From assembly GCA_910588955.1 (NCBI GenBank), contig CAJURQ010000005.1, forward strand, positions 124,001-188,000: a DNA stretch of 64,000 bases. Direction: 5' to 3'. Made by a program: the position numbers and the translations under genes. The DNA is from an uncultured Lachnospiraceae bacterium (GTDB lineage Bacteria > Bacillota > Clostridia > Lachnospirales > Lachnospiraceae). This document shows positions 43,170-52,554 of this stretch, in pieces. The notes under the pieces are model-generated. The model did no database searches. It was given only the letters and a program-made list of their open reading frames with translations, and was not told the origin of the DNA. Numbering within the stretch: the stretch's first letter is position 1; each line of letters begins with the position of its first letter.

Positions 43170-43182
43170 ACCCTCTCCCTTT

Positions 43183-44127
43183 CTAATTGAATTTGAATAC
43201 CGGTCTGCCGTCCTCCCAGCCGAACTTCATCAGCATCGCATGGCGGTTCGGATTGTAGAGCGGGTCGCCCACGATCTCCGTCTCTGTCCTCGCGTGGTAG
43301 ACCAGAATGTCGTTGCCCTCCTCGTCCACGGTAAAGCTGTTGTGCCCCGGTCCGTAAACACCCAGCGTCTCGTCTGACTTGAGCACCGGGTAGCGCTCCT
43401 TTTTCCATGACAGGGGATCTAACATATCCGCGTCTTCATCCGCCGTCAGCATCCCCATGCAGTAGGCAATGCCCGTCTCGGACGCGGAGTAGGTCACGAA
43501 AATCTTTCCGTTCCGTTTAAGAACCGCCGGACCCTCGTTCACCCAGAAGCCAACCCGCTCCCAGTCGTAATCCGGGGTGGTCAGAAGCACCTGCACGGTC
43601 TTCAACTTATACGGCGTTTCCAGTTCTCCTATGTAAAGGTTGGAAATCTGCTTTCCGACGCCCACCTTTTCCGCCCAGATGTAATACCATTTGCCCTTAT
43701 TCTCAAACACGGTGCCGTCCAGTGAAAACGCCTCGAAAGAAAAAACGTCGTCGTCCGCTCTCCCCATTTTTCCCTTTTCCGTCCATGTGCCTGTCATCGG
43801 ATCTTCGTCCTTACACTCCAGCACATAGGGTCTGATCTGCCAGACGTCGTCCTTGTCGCCGCCCGCATAGTAGATGTACCATGCGCCGTCTATGTAGTGC
43901 AGCTCAGGCGCCCAGATATGGCAGCTCATAATCCCCGATTCATGCTTGTGCCAGACTTCCGTCTCCGGCGCATCCGCCAGTCCCGCTAGCGTATCCGATT
44001 TGCGAAGCACAATGCCGTCATAAGCCGGCACGGAAGCCGTGAAGTAATAGGTGCCGTCCGTATGCCTGTACACATAAGGATCCGCCCGCTGCAATATCCA
44101 CGGTTTGTTGTATAATAGTTCGCTCAT
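43183..44127 (-). CDS. GH43 beta-xylosidase/alpha-L-arabinofuranosidase
   Basis: Enzyme of 314 residues without signal peptide, a single five-bladed propeller. Catalytic-base region RADPYVYRHTDGTYYFTAS (Asp in ADP), pKa-modulating Asp in PYVLE-preceding blade, acid Glu in VNEGPAVLKRNGK; CHIWAPELHYIDGAWYIYYA is a typical GH43 segment. I moved the start to 44127, where GGGGG precedes the ATG, because the longer reading crosses the promoter. With GH51 it would trim arabinan or arabinoxylan oligosaccharides. Confidence 0.92.
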   Translation of the reverse strand: MSELLYNKPWILQRADPYVYRHTDGTYYFTASVPAYDGIVLRKSDTLAGLADAPETEVWHKHESGIMSCHIWAPELHYIDGAWYIYYAGGDKDDVWQIRPYVLECKDEDPMTGTWTEKGKMGRADDDVFSFEAFSLDGTVFENKGKWYYIWAEKVGVGKQISNLYIGELETPYKLKTVQVLLTTPDYDWERVGFWVNEGPAVLKRNGKIFVTYSASETGIAYCMGMLTADEDADMLDPLSWKKERYPVLKSDETLGVYGPGHNSFTVDEEGNDILVYHARTETEIVGDPLYNPNRHAMLMKFGWEDGRPVFKFN

Positions 44128-44200
44128 CTTTATCCCCCATTTCCGGCTTCTCCCCGAAAGCCATTTTTTATTTACATAAACTATTTTAATTGTATCTAAA

Positions 44201-44229
44201 ATTATACAAGGTTTCTCACCAGAAAGCAA
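44201..44229 (-). promoter_or_regulatory. Promoter of the GH43-GH51 operon
   Basis: Minus-strand TTGCTT (44224-44229), 17-base spacer and TATAAT (44201-44206). The leader is about 70 bases and contains a one-mismatch copy of the GTTTACATAA word at 44170-44179. Confidence 0.82.
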
Positions 44230-44323
44230 CCCTAATTTTTGCGAACGGGCGCAGGCTGAACCCCCGCCCCTCCTCTGCATAAAATATAACATAAAGTCAC
44301 TCCCCCGCAGGAAGGAATCCGCC

Positions 44324-44959
44324 ATGTCAGCTCCCACCGTACTGATCGCCGGTCGTCCCGAGGACACCAGAAACTATGAAAATATCATAAAAAGGATGGG
44401 CGTTTCCTGCTCTGTCAGCATGGATCCCGCTCGGACGAACGACGCCACACATCTTCTGCTCCCCGGCGGCGGCGACATCACGCCTGCCTTTTTCGGTCAG
44501 ACCGACCACGGCTCCCACCACATTGACACAGAACTTGATATCCTGCAGCTCGACATCCTCGCCCGTTTCACGGCGCAAAAAAAGCCCGTACTCGGCATCT
44601 GCAAAGGGCTCCAGCTCATCAACGTCCATTTCGGCGGTGACATCACGCAGCATATCGACACCGCCGAAACCCACAGATGGATCGGGCGCGACCAGTTTCA
44701 CTATGTTTTTCACAGCGATCTCGGACGGCGCGATTTCTTTTACCAGCTCTACGGAAACAGCTACAAAGTAAACTCCGCCCACCATCAGGCGATAAACCGC
44801 ACAGGCAGAGGACTGATCCCGGTCTGCCGCGCCGGGGATAACGTGATCGAGGGGCTTGTCCACAGCTCCCTCCCCATCCTTGCCGTGCAATGGCACCCGG
44901 AGCGACTGCCCGACGGTACGGGCGAATCGCTGTTTTCCTACTTTTTCTCGCTCCGCTGA
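44324..44959 (+). CDS. Class I glutamine amidotransferase-like hydrolase (peptidase C26, PuuD-like)
   Basis: Protein of 211 residues. The nucleophile elbow VLGICKGLQLIN carries the catalytic Cys, and QWHPERLP gives the His-x-Glu of the triad; LLLPGGGDITPAFFG is the oxyanion loop. The closest described group hydrolyses gamma-glutamyl-GABA or similar gamma-glutamyl amides. It is divergent from GH43, and its 3' end overlaps the opposing DUF2974 gene by 22 bases. Confidence 0.9.
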   Translation: MSAPTVLIAGRPEDTRNYENIIKRMGVSCSVSMDPARTNDATHLLLPGGGDITPAFFGQTDHGSHHIDTELDILQLDILARFTAQKKPVLGICKGLQLINVHFGGDITQHIDTAETHRWIGRDQFHYVFHSDLGRRDFFYQLYGNSYKVNSAHHQAINRTGRGLIPVCRAGDNVIEGLVHSSLPILAVQWHPERLPDGTGESLFSYFFSLR

Positions 44960-46161
44960 AGTTTCAGGCGGCTTTCTAACTGTGCCATGCCCTCCTCAAA
45001 CTTCTCCCGCTGGAGTTCCCACCTGTTTTTCCAATCCGGACATTTCGGCTTTCTGGCTCCCCGTCTGCTCTGCGCCTGCTCCTTCGCATGAAGCGAAACC
45101 ATCTCGAAAAGAGCGCGCATAATCTGCATCATCACCCCTGCGGTCTCCTCGTCCACCCCGCCTATCGCCCTGCCGATCTTTTGCAGACTCTGAAACCAGT
45201 GCGACGTAAAGTCGATCAGATTGTCCGTCTCCGACGCCTGCACCACCCCGTACAGCGTATCCACAAAAATGCGCATCTGCGTCTGATCCAGCGAAAGTAT
45301 CCATTCGTTGAGCGTCTGGTCCAAAAACTTTCGCCCTGGTCGAATCTCGTCCACAATGCGAAAATCCCCCTCCTTCACCAGCCATGTGTAGGGATTGTGC
45401 TGTGCCAGACCAAGGGTTTTGCTCTCCACCACCCGGTAATCGCCGTCCGTGTATAAGAGCATCCCCACAAGCGAAGAACGCGGCACCGTCTTGCGGATGC
45501 GCCCTTCGATTTCCTGCCATGCCCCCCGCGCTCTGACTTCCGGTCGAAAGCCCGGTCCGTCGTGGTCATAGATTCTTTCTATCCGCTCCCTCACCGCCGG
45601 GTCACAGTGCATTGCCGCATAGACTGCCAGATTCCCCCCTTTGGAATGACCGCCCACATAAAAACTGCCTTCAATTGTCCGTGCCGCCCGTTCCAGATAA
45701 GGCACGCTGTAAAGCTGCCCGGGCACCGGCTCCGAAAAGGCAAAATTTAAGTCCTCCTTCCACCCCACGATATTCTCATCCGTCCCCCGGAACACCACAT
45801 AGGAAAGCCCCTCTGGCATACCACATACCACGGCTGAAAACTGGCTCTCCTTCTCCGGCTCAATTAAGTTTACATAATTCCACAACCGCATCTGCCCGAA
45901 ACGCCTGCTGTTTAAGACCCCTGTAAAAAGCGCGGTATTGTCTTTGCGGTAACGCTCATCCGCATAGAGTCGGTCGTAGTCCTCATGTGCCGCGATATCC
46001 TCAAGGCTTATCGGCGCGCACACTTCCCCCGGTCCCGGTACAATGCCGTCAAATTTCAGGTAGGAAAGCTGGCTGAGCACCAGACTGTCCACATCGCAGA
46101 AAGGTTTTTCCGCCAGACTGTAATCCCCGTATTCTCTCAGATAGTCTAAAATCGTCCCCAA
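44938..46161 (-). CDS. DUF2974 (Mbeg1-like) alpha/beta-hydrolase
   Basis: Protein of 407 residues. The lipase-like nucleophile motif is GGHSKGGNLAVYAA near residue 175; VVFRGTDENIVGWKEDLNF and YDHDGPGF are further family segments. The last 60 residues are highly charged and helical. Predicted cytoplasmic esterase/lipase of unknown substrate. The start is TTG at 46161 with GGAG eight bases upstream. A 23-codon frame just before it (from ATG near 46233, ending three bases before the TTG) could be a leader peptide, but this is weak. Confidence 0.85.
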   Translation of the reverse strand: MGTILDYLREYGDYSLAEKPFCDVDSLVLSQLSYLKFDGIVPGPGEVCAPISLEDIAAHEDYDRLYADERYRKDNTALFTGVLNSRRFGQMRLWNYVNLIEPEKESQFSAVVCGMPEGLSYVVFRGTDENIVGWKEDLNFAFSEPVPGQLYSVPYLERAARTIEGSFYVGGHSKGGNLAVYAAMHCDPAVRERIERIYDHDGPGFRPEVRARGAWQEIEGRIRKTVPRSSLVGMLLYTDGDYRVVESKTLGLAQHNPYTWLVKEGDFRIVDEIRPGRKFLDQTLNEWILSLDQTQMRIFVDTLYGVVQASETDNLIDFTSHWFQSLQKIGRAIGGVDEETAGVMMQIMRALFEMVSLHAKEQAQSRRGARKPKCPDWKNRWELQREKFEEGMAQLESRLKLQRSEKK

Positions 46162-46264
46162 TTTCTATACTCCGAAAATTTTCTGCCAGTCCTCAGACCT
46201 TTTAACTGCGCAGTCATCAAAATTTATGGCTCCCATTTGCAGGAATCCACTGTGTTTACCTCAA

Positions 46265-47290
46265 TTATATTTTAGCCTCCAGATGCTCGATATTCTTAAT
46301 CAGTACGCTGACCGTCCCGTCAGGATTTGTGATAAACTCCACACACTTTGGATTCTTATACTGCTCCATAGGAATTTTGATCTCAATGCCCGTATCCGTG
46401 AAAAGGTGCTGGCTCTGATATTTCCGTGTGGTGTTCTCGCTCTGCGGCTCTATGGTTTCTTTCACCATGTTGTACTTTTCCATTTTATCCTGAAAAGCTG
46501 TCCTTAATTCTGGTTCATCCTCAAAGATCTTCTCCGCGATCTCCTCCACCACGAAGCCACCCTTCTCCTCCATCTCCTCCTGTATGATGCTCTTGGCGCG
46601 CATCTGTCTCTCGAACCGCTCGCTCTCCGCAAAGCCCTCCTTCTGCACACTCTCCACGGCGCGCCCCACGATGGAAAGCTTCGATTTGTGGGAGAGATGG
46701 GAACTGCACTTTAAGAACAGGAAGGAGAAATAGTCCGTCTTCTCCCCGTTCACCTCATATCTCTTTTCCACCACCTGTAAGGAGAGATCAGACAGACAGA
46801 TCACCGCCGCCTCCGTCAGCCGCTGCGTCTGGGAAGGCAGGATCGACTTGTGCCTGATCAGCTCGTTGCTGTTTCCCTCCCCCTCCGAGAGCGGCATGGT
46901 CCTGTGGGTATAAAGCGTCTTGTAATTCATCTTGAGGAGCGCCAGATACTCTTCCTCCCCCTCCCTGAACCGCACCACCATCAGATCCGCCGGCGGGATG
47001 TCAATATTACCGCTCATAATCTCAAACAGAAGCCCCGCGATCTCCTGACTGATGGCGACAAAATTTTCGTCCTCATACCCGGTCAGGAGCTTGCACACCT
47101 CCGACTCCCTCTCGTAAAAGCGGCATTCCTTCGCGTCGTCCCCGGCGCAGATTTTCCCGATGTGCTCCCGCACAAACTCCGCCACCTCCGAGCCAAACTC
47201 CAGCTCCGTGTCGGAGAGCACCGGCATCCCGATGGTGGGGTCCAAGATATGTACGATCACATGTTTGATTCTGATGTCCTCTTTGTTCAT
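46265..47290 (-). CDS. Nucleoid-associated protein, NdpA/YejK family
   Basis: Protein of 341 residues matching the 37-kDa nucleoid-associated family: opening IRIKHVIVHILDPTIGMPVLSDTELEF (in parts IRIKHVIVHIL, GMPVLSDTELEF), NNYKTLYTH-like core and a C-terminal strand ITNPDGTVSVLIKNIEHLEAK. E. coli YejK binds double-stranded DNA in the nucleoid. It lies 33 bases downstream of a small unknown gene in the same direction and may be cotranscribed with it. Confidence 0.85.
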   Translation of the reverse strand: MNKEDIRIKHVIVHILDPTIGMPVLSDTELEFGSEVAEFVREHIGKICAGDDAKECRFYERESEVCKLLTGYEDENFVAISQEIAGLLFEIMSGNIDIPPADLMVVRFREGEEEYLALLKMNYKTLYTHRTMPLSEGEGNSNELIRHKSILPSQTQRLTEAAVICLSDLSLQVVEKRYEVNGEKTDYFSFLFLKCSSHLSHKSKLSIVGRAVESVQKEGFAESERFERQMRAKSIIQEEMEEKGGFVVEEIAEKIFEDEPELRTAFQDKMEKYNMVKETIEPQSENTTRKYQSQHLFTDTGIEIKIPMEQYKNPKCVEFITNPDGTVSVLIKNIEHLEAKI

Positions 47291-47323
47291 TCTATGATGT
47301 TCCTCCTATGTAGCATTGCATAA

Positions 47324-47710
47324 TTAATTGTACTTCCCAACATAATCCGTCCCTGTCTCGGTCTGCATTAAGTTTACATAATGTTGCGGATCCTGTTCCA
47401 TCAGAAGCATGGTGTGAAACGCCTCCAGCAGCATCTTATCCCCGTTGCTCTTCATCTGCGTGCGGTCCCTGTCTAGCTGCGCCTTGAAATGGTCCATCTG
47501 CCACACCATGATGTCAACCAGACTGTAGCCAGCCACCTTGTACTCGCACAGAAAGTTCTCGTTCTCCAAGTAGTACAGAAACTCCCTCGACACACCCGCA
47601 GAAGCGGTCAGCATCCCAAAAAACCGTTCCAGAAATGCCTCGTCCTCCCCGGCGTAGTGGCACAGCGCTTTCGCCCACGCGTAAGCTCTCTCTTTTTCCT
47701 CACTGTTCAT
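47324..47710 (-). CDS. Unknown small helical protein upstream of ndpA-like gene
   Basis: Protein of 128 residues, acidic and predicted all-helical, with no signal peptide (MNSEEKERAYAWAKALC; MVWQMDHFKAQLDRDR). GGAGGAG lies eight bases before the chosen ATG at 47710. I do not recognise a family. It carries one of the GTTTACATAA words at 47372-47381. Its close spacing to the NdpA-like gene suggests a shared transcript and possibly a shared role. Confidence 0.7.
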   Translation of the reverse strand: MNSEEKERAYAWAKALCHYAGEDEAFLERFFGMLTASAGVSREFLYYLENENFLCEYKVAGYSLVDIMVWQMDHFKAQLDRDRTQMKSNGDKMLLEAFHTMLLMEQDPQHYVNLMQTETGTDYVGKYN

Positions 47711-47763
47711 TGCCGCTCCTCCTTCCTCACTCTTTCTGACACTGACTAAACTGAAATTTGCAC

Positions 47764-48420
47764 TTATGAATGTATCTTGTTTTTTATGCGCAAGCCCGCT
47801 TCTACGTGCATAATCCAATGTCTTGAAAATGGCATTTGTATCAACCCCCGAATATCTTTACCGCACCAGTAATCAATAAGCCAGATTGCATTTTTATCAT
47901 TACTTACAACGTTTAAACATTTTAAGTGTTCTTTTCTTTCCTCTGACATTTTCCTTTTCAATTCATCATAAGACAAACGATTGATTATCTTCTCGGTGCT
48001 GTCCTTTACCTCAAATATATAAGAATAAAGTTCTTTCAGGTTAAGTTGTTTTGAAAAATCTGCAATCTGCTCTTTTACAAGTTCATTTCCTGTTGTGATG
48101 ATAGGCGAATGGATCCGTTCCTGATAATTGCCCGAAAAAAACACCTGCTCGTTTTCACTTATCAATGTATGGGCAACTATATCTTCAATACGAAAAATAT
48201 GCCAGATGGAATATGCAATCGTTTTACTATGATAACCGTCTGCATTGATAAATGGAATTGCGTCAAACTCTTCTCTGCTCAATTCTTCATAAAATGACAG
48301 TAAGGTTTCCATCAACTGATTTCGCAAATCAAATAATGTGCCAATACCCGCTTCATAAGTATCTTTCTTTTTAATTTGCGTCTGCATTGTTTTGTTCAGT
48401 TCTGACCATACCTTATTCAT
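47764..48420 (-). CDS. DinB-superfamily protein
   Basis: Protein of 218 residues, helical, with histidines placed as in DinB/YfiT metal sites: SIWHIFRIEDIVAHTLI in the second helix and PFSRHWIMHVEAGL near the C-terminus. DinB-fold proteins bind a divalent metal and some act as thiol transferases with bacillithiol or mycothiol; others are uncharacterised. Start 48420 has GGAGG ten bases upstream. It is more AT-rich than its neighbours, which suggests a different history. Confidence 0.75.
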   Translation of the reverse strand: MNKVWSELNKTMQTQIKKKDTYEAGIGTLFDLRNQLMETLLSFYEELSREEFDAIPFINADGYHSKTIAYSIWHIFRIEDIVAHTLISENEQVFFSGNYQERIHSPIITTGNELVKEQIADFSKQLNLKELYSYIFEVKDSTEKIINRLSYDELKRKMSEERKEHLKCLNVVSNDKNAIWLIDYWCGKDIRGLIQMPFSRHWIMHVEAGLRIKNKIHS

Positions 48421-48543
48421 AAGCAAATATCCTCCAACAATCGTATCGTTCAACGCTGATATTTTATCCGCCCGCCCACGGCATGTTCTTTTTCTCCGTC
48501 TCTCCACATAAAATATCCTAAGTAACTTCGGGACGTGTTTTCT

Positions 48544-49836
48544 ATGGCTCTCTTAGAACAGATCAACAATCTTTTATGGGGTCTTCCCCTGATACTCCTG
48601 CTTATGGGCACGCATATTTATTTCACCTGTAAGCTGCGCTTTCCCCAGAGAAACCTTTTTCGGGCGATCCGCCTCTCCCTGTTTCCCGCGGAAGATACGC
48701 CGAATCTCTCTCCCTTCTCGGCGCTCTCCACCACCCTCGCCGCCACCCTCGGTACGGGAAATATTATCGGCGTTTCCACCGCCGTCGCCCTCGGCGGACC
48801 CGGCGCCATCTTCTGGTGCTGGATCACCGGGATTCTCGGGATGGCGACCGCCTACGGCGAATGCTACTTAAGCGTTCTCCACCGCCAGAGAAACAAGGAC
48901 GGTCTCTACGTTGGCGGCCCCATGTATGTGTTAAAAAATGGTTTACATAACAAGAACCTCGGCAGCTTGTACGCGCTGTGCACCCTTGCCGCCGCTTTCG
49001 GCGTGGGCTGCACCACGCAGGCAAACTCCGTCACAAGGGCGACATCCTTGAGTTTCGGGATTTCCCCCCACCCGGTAGGTTTCGCCCTCGCCGTGGTCAC
49101 GGGCGCGGTTATCATCGGCGGCATCCGCAGCATCGGCAGACTCTGCGAGCGCACCGTACCCGCTATCACCTTTCTGTACCTGTTCGGCTGTGTGCTTCTC
49201 CTGTTTCTCTACCGCCATCAGCTTGTCACAGCTGTAGTCTGGATTCTGAAGGATGCCTTCTCCTTCACAAGCCTTGCCGGGGGAGCGGCGGGAGCCGGTT
49301 TACAGCACGCCATGCGCTACGGCATCGCCAGAGGACTTTTCACCAACGAGGCAGGCATCGGCACCTCTGCCATCGCAGCAGCCGCCTCTCATGCCGAGGA
49401 TCCCAAGGTGCAGGCTTATGTGTCCATGACCGCCGTTTTCTGGGACACGGTGGTAATGTGTCTGCTGACCGGGCTTGTGGTGGTCTGCAACATGCTCTAC
49501 GACCCCGCCTCCACCGTCGGCGCCGCCGAGACGGACTTGACTGCAGCCGCCTTCTCCCACTTACCATATGTGGGGGACGCCTTTCTCACGATCTCCCTGT
49601 GCGCCTTCGCCGTGACCACCCTGATCGGCTGGTCCTACTTCGGTGAGAAGGCGGCAGAGTATCTGGGCGGAAACCGCAGCGTCCCGCTCTACAAACTTTT
49701 CTACATCATCATGATCTATCTGGGCGCCATCATTCCCATGCGCCTCGTCTGGGAGTGCACCGACCTGATCAACGGTGTGATGGCACTTCCGAATCTGCTC
49801 GCCCTGTGGGCGCTGCGGAAGGAAATCAAATCCTAA
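48544..49836 (+). CDS. AGCS-family sodium:alanine/glycine symporter
   Basis: Inner-membrane transporter of 430 residues with about ten helices. The family signature appears as LGTGNIIGVSTAVALGGPGAIFW (in parts LGTGNIIGVSTAVALGGPG, AIFWCW), plus ARGLFTNEAGIGTSAIAAAA and YFGEKAAEYL. It imports alanine or glycine with sodium. I use ATG at 48544; a GTG at 48535 in the same frame is possible. No good ribosome site is visible for either. Its 3' end overlaps the opposing MATE gene by 11 bases. Confidence 0.93.
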   Translation: MALLEQINNLLWGLPLILLLMGTHIYFTCKLRFPQRNLFRAIRLSLFPAEDTPNLSPFSALSTTLAATLGTGNIIGVSTAVALGGPGAIFWCWITGILGMATAYGECYLSVLHRQRNKDGLYVGGPMYVLKNGLHNKNLGSLYALCTLAAAFGVGCTTQANSVTRATSLSFGISPHPVGFALAVVTGAVIIGGIRSIGRLCERTVPAITFLYLFGCVLLLFLYRHQLVTAVVWILKDAFSFTSLAGGAAGAGLQHAMRYGIARGLFTNEAGIGTSAIAAAASHAEDPKVQAYVSMTAVFWDTVVMCLLTGLVVVCNMLYDPASTVGAAETDLTAAAFSHLPYVGDAFLTISLCAFAVTTLIGWSYFGEKAAEYLGGNRSVPLYKLFYIIMIYLGAIIPMRLVWECTDLINGVMALPNLLALWALRKEIKS

Positions 49837-51166
49837 GCTTTTCTTGCCGCCTAAAATATATGTAAAAACCCACGCAGATCAGCGCGGACAAAAGCGACCC
49901 GAGGGGCGCCGCCCACCCCATAGGATAAAGGCTGTCCGGGAAATACACGCCCGCCAGATAAGCGCCCGGTATGCGCACCAGAACAATCGCTATAATATTA
50001 TGGATAAAAGATATCCCCGCCTTCTGGTCCCCGCAGAAATACCCGCTGAAGCAGAAATGGACCGCCGCAAAAAGCGTGTCGAAGGAGTAGGATCGCAGAT
50101 AAGCGCAGCCCGCCGCCAGCACCGCCGCGTCCCTCGTAAACAGCCCCACCAGCGTCTGCGGCAGGAACTGGCTGTAGATCGCGCAGAGCGCACCCCAGCT
50201 CATGGTGATCAGCAGACCATAACCGAGCGAGACTCTGGCGCGCTCCGGCTTGTCCGCCCCCATATTCTGCGCCGTGATGGCGGAAATCGCAGAGAGGAAC
50301 GCCGAGGGCACCAGAAAGAGAAAGCCGATCAGCTTTTCCACAATACCAACAGCCGCGGAGACAACCAGTCCCCTGCTGTTGGCGATCACCGTGATCACGA
50401 TAAACGCCACCTGAATCAGCCCGTCCTGACAGGCTATGGGCGCGCCCACCTTGAGAATCTGCGCAAAAATCTCCCTGTCTATCCGCACATCCTGTCTCGT
50501 CACCCGAAACCCCAGATCTCGTCTGCGCAGCATAAAAAGCGCGAACGCCACGCTCACCGCCTGCCCGAATACTGTTGCCAGTGCCGCGCCCGCCGCACCC
50601 ATGCCGCCGCCCACGAGAACAAAGTCGAGCATGATATTCACCGCGCACGCCACCGCCACAAAATACATAGGTCTCTTGGAATCACCCGCCCCACGGAAAA
50701 TACTGCTGATCACATTGTACGCCGTGATAAAGGGTACCCCCGCAAAACAGATACCCAGATACAGCCTTGTCTCCTTCACCGCCTCCGCAGGGGTAAGCAT
50801 AACGTTTGTAATTAAATTTACACAGAGCAGCAGCCCCACCGTGAGCACCGCCGCAAACAGCGCGAAAAACGCCACGGACGCGCCAACCGTCTTTGCCGCC
50901 GCGCGCTCGTCCCGCGCGCCAACATATCTGCCGATCCGCACGGTGGCGCCCATGGCAAAACCCACGATAATCACCGTGAGCATATGCATCACCTGACTGC
51001 CGATCGCTACCGCCGTAGTGGTCTGAGAGCCGTTGTACAGCCCCACCACAAACAGATCCGCCATACCGTAAAAGGTCTGCATAAAACACGCCAAAAGATA
51101 TGGGAGCGCAAACCGTATCAGGTTTTTTCCCACGCTCCCCTCCGTCAGATTATTTTCTCTCATCAT
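49826..51166 (-). CDS. MATE-family multidrug/Na+ antiporter
   Basis: Twelve-helix exporter of 446 residues in two pseudo-symmetric halves. Family segments include LTEGSVGKNLIRFALPYLL, MADLFVVGLYNG, RGAGDSKRPMYF and, in the second half, AAVGIVEKLIGFLFLVPSAF with ITAQNMGADKPERAR. It belongs to the NorM/DinF-type group common in Clostridia; the exported compound cannot be predicted. It follows the aldo/keto reductase gene by seven bases and may share its transcript. Confidence 0.93.
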   Translation of the reverse strand: MMRENNLTEGSVGKNLIRFALPYLLACFMQTFYGMADLFVVGLYNGSQTTTAVAIGSQVMHMLTVIIVGFAMGATVRIGRYVGARDERAAAKTVGASVAFFALFAAVLTVGLLLCVNLITNVMLTPAEAVKETRLYLGICFAGVPFITAYNVISSIFRGAGDSKRPMYFVAVACAVNIMLDFVLVGGGMGAAGAALATVFGQAVSVAFALFMLRRRDLGFRVTRQDVRIDREIFAQILKVGAPIACQDGLIQVAFIVITVIANSRGLVVSAAVGIVEKLIGFLFLVPSAFLSAISAITAQNMGADKPERARVSLGYGLLITMSWGALCAIYSQFLPQTLVGLFTRDAAVLAAGCAYLRSYSFDTLFAAVHFCFSGYFCGDQKAGISFIHNIIAIVLVRIPGAYLAGVYFPDSLYPMGWAAPLGSLLSALICVGFYIYFRRQEKLRI

Positions 51167-51173
51167 CTGTCCC

Positions 51174-52298
51174 TTACTTCCCGAAGTATCCCGCCACCGT
51201 CTTCAAGTGCTCGATCACTGGCAGATGCTGGGGACAGGCGTTCTCACACTGACCGCACCCGATACAGTCCCCCGCCTTTCCGAAGGTGCCGGTCAAACGG
51301 TCGTAATACCCGCCCTGCGGCGTCCAGCCTTTTCCTTCCGCCTCCTGCATCTCCGCATTGTAAAGAGCAAAATATTTCGGGATCGCAATATTCTTCGGGC
51401 AGCCTTCCGTGCAGTAGGAGCAGCCTGTGCAGGGAATCGCGATATTGCCGTTGATCATTGCCGCCGCGCGGTACACCATACGCTTCTCCTCCTCCGTGAG
51501 AGGCTTGAAATCGCTCATATAACTGGTGTTATCCAAAAGCTGTTCCATATTGCTCATGCCGCTCAACACCATCTTTACATTGTCAAGACTTGCCGCAAAG
51601 CGGATCGCCCAAGAGGAAACCGACATATTCGGATCATACTTCTTAAACATTTCCTCCACCGCCTCCGGCACCTTTGCCAGCGTGCCGCCCTTGACCGGCT
51701 CCATCACCCAGACGGGCACGCCGTGTTTCGTCGCCACCTCATAGCAGAGCTTCGACTGAATCGCACTGCTCTCCCAATCGAGATAGTTGAGCTGGAGCTG
51801 CACAAACTCCATCTCCGGGTGCTCCGTCAGCACTTTATCAAGAAACTCCGCATTGTCGTGGTAGGAAAAGCCCATGTGCTTCACAAGCCCCTGCTTTTTC
51901 TTTTCCGCCAGCCAGTTGAAACAGTCCAGATCCGAATAAATCTTATAATGCCCGAAGCCCACGTCGTGAATCAGGTAGTAATCGAAATAAGTAACACCCG
52001 TTTTTCTAAGTTGCTCCTCAAAGATTTTGTCACGGTCTTCCCTCTTTTGGATAAAGCTCGCGTGCAGCTTGGTTGCAAGCGTATAGCTGTCCCGCGGGTG
52101 TCTATCCACCAGACATTCCTTCGCCGCGTCCTCGCTCTTAAAGCCGCAGTACATCCACGCCGTATCGAAATAGGTAAACCCCCTCTCGATAAACGTATCC
52201 ACCATCTTCTTCGTCGTTTCCAAATCAATGCTCGCCGCATCGTTCGGATTATGTAACGGCAGCCGCATCAAACCAAACCCCAGTTTTTTCATTTCCAT
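51174..52298 (-). CDS. Aldo/keto reductase with C-terminal 4Fe-4S domain
   Basis: Protein of 374 residues. The AKR barrel carries FTYFDTAWMYCG (catalytic Asp and Tyr), TKLHAS (Lys) and YLIHDVGF (His), so the tetrad is complete. After residue 280 come two cysteine clusters, CTGCSYCTEGCPKNI and CIGCGQCENACPQHL, each able to hold a 4Fe-4S cluster. Such ferredoxin-AKR proteins are common in anaerobes, substrate unknown. Start at 52298 is six bases after AAGGAG; the two alternative ATGs lie six bases either side. Confidence 0.92.
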   Translation of the reverse strand: MEMKKLGFGLMRLPLHNPNDAASIDLETTKKMVDTFIERGFTYFDTAWMYCGFKSEDAAKECLVDRHPRDSYTLATKLHASFIQKREDRDKIFEEQLRKTGVTYFDYYLIHDVGFGHYKIYSDLDCFNWLAEKKKQGLVKHMGFSYHDNAEFLDKVLTEHPEMEFVQLQLNYLDWESSAIQSKLCYEVATKHGVPVWVMEPVKGGTLAKVPEAVEEMFKKYDPNMSVSSWAIRFAASLDNVKMVLSGMSNMEQLLDNTSYMSDFKPLTEEEKRMVYRAAAMINGNIAIPCTGCSYCTEGCPKNIAIPKYFALYNAEMQEAEGKGWTPQGGYYDRLTGTFGKAGDCIGCGQCENACPQHLPVIEHLKTVAGYFGK

Positions 52299-52331
52299 AC
52301 TCATCTCCTTTTTCTTTCCTCTCTACTATAA

Positions 52332-52554
52332 TTAAGTAATTGCGAAACGTTACTCTAATTTTAATATCATTGTGTAAATCATATAACCATAAGCAGACCC
52401 TTGGAAAACGCCGGTACTTAGCGAAGGTACTGAGTTGCTTTGCAACTCACGAGCTTAGTACCGCTGCGTTTGGAACGGAGCGCAAGCGCGTCTGTGTTGG
52501 TTATATGATTTGCACAATCTCAATAGCTCAAACGGAGTTTCGCATTTAACTTAA
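52332..52554. repeat. 223 bp imperfect palindrome (MITE-like or REP-like element)
   Basis: The left arm beginning TTAAGTAATTGCGAAAC at 52332 and ending AAATCATATAACC near 52388 matches the reverse complement of the right arm (52496-52554), with mismatches and small gaps. Inside are nested stems: GGTACTTAGC with GCTTAGTACC, and GAGTTGC-TTT-GCAACTC. The right end contains the last codons and stop of the ZIP gene (stop 52546-52548); the left end is 33 bases from the reductase start. No coding capacity. Confidence 0.8.

Noticed and set aside
46162..46233. 23-codon frame before the DUF2974 gene as a regulatory leader peptide
   Set aside because: Weak ribosome site and no codon pattern or attenuator structure; kept only as a remark in the DUF2974 entry.
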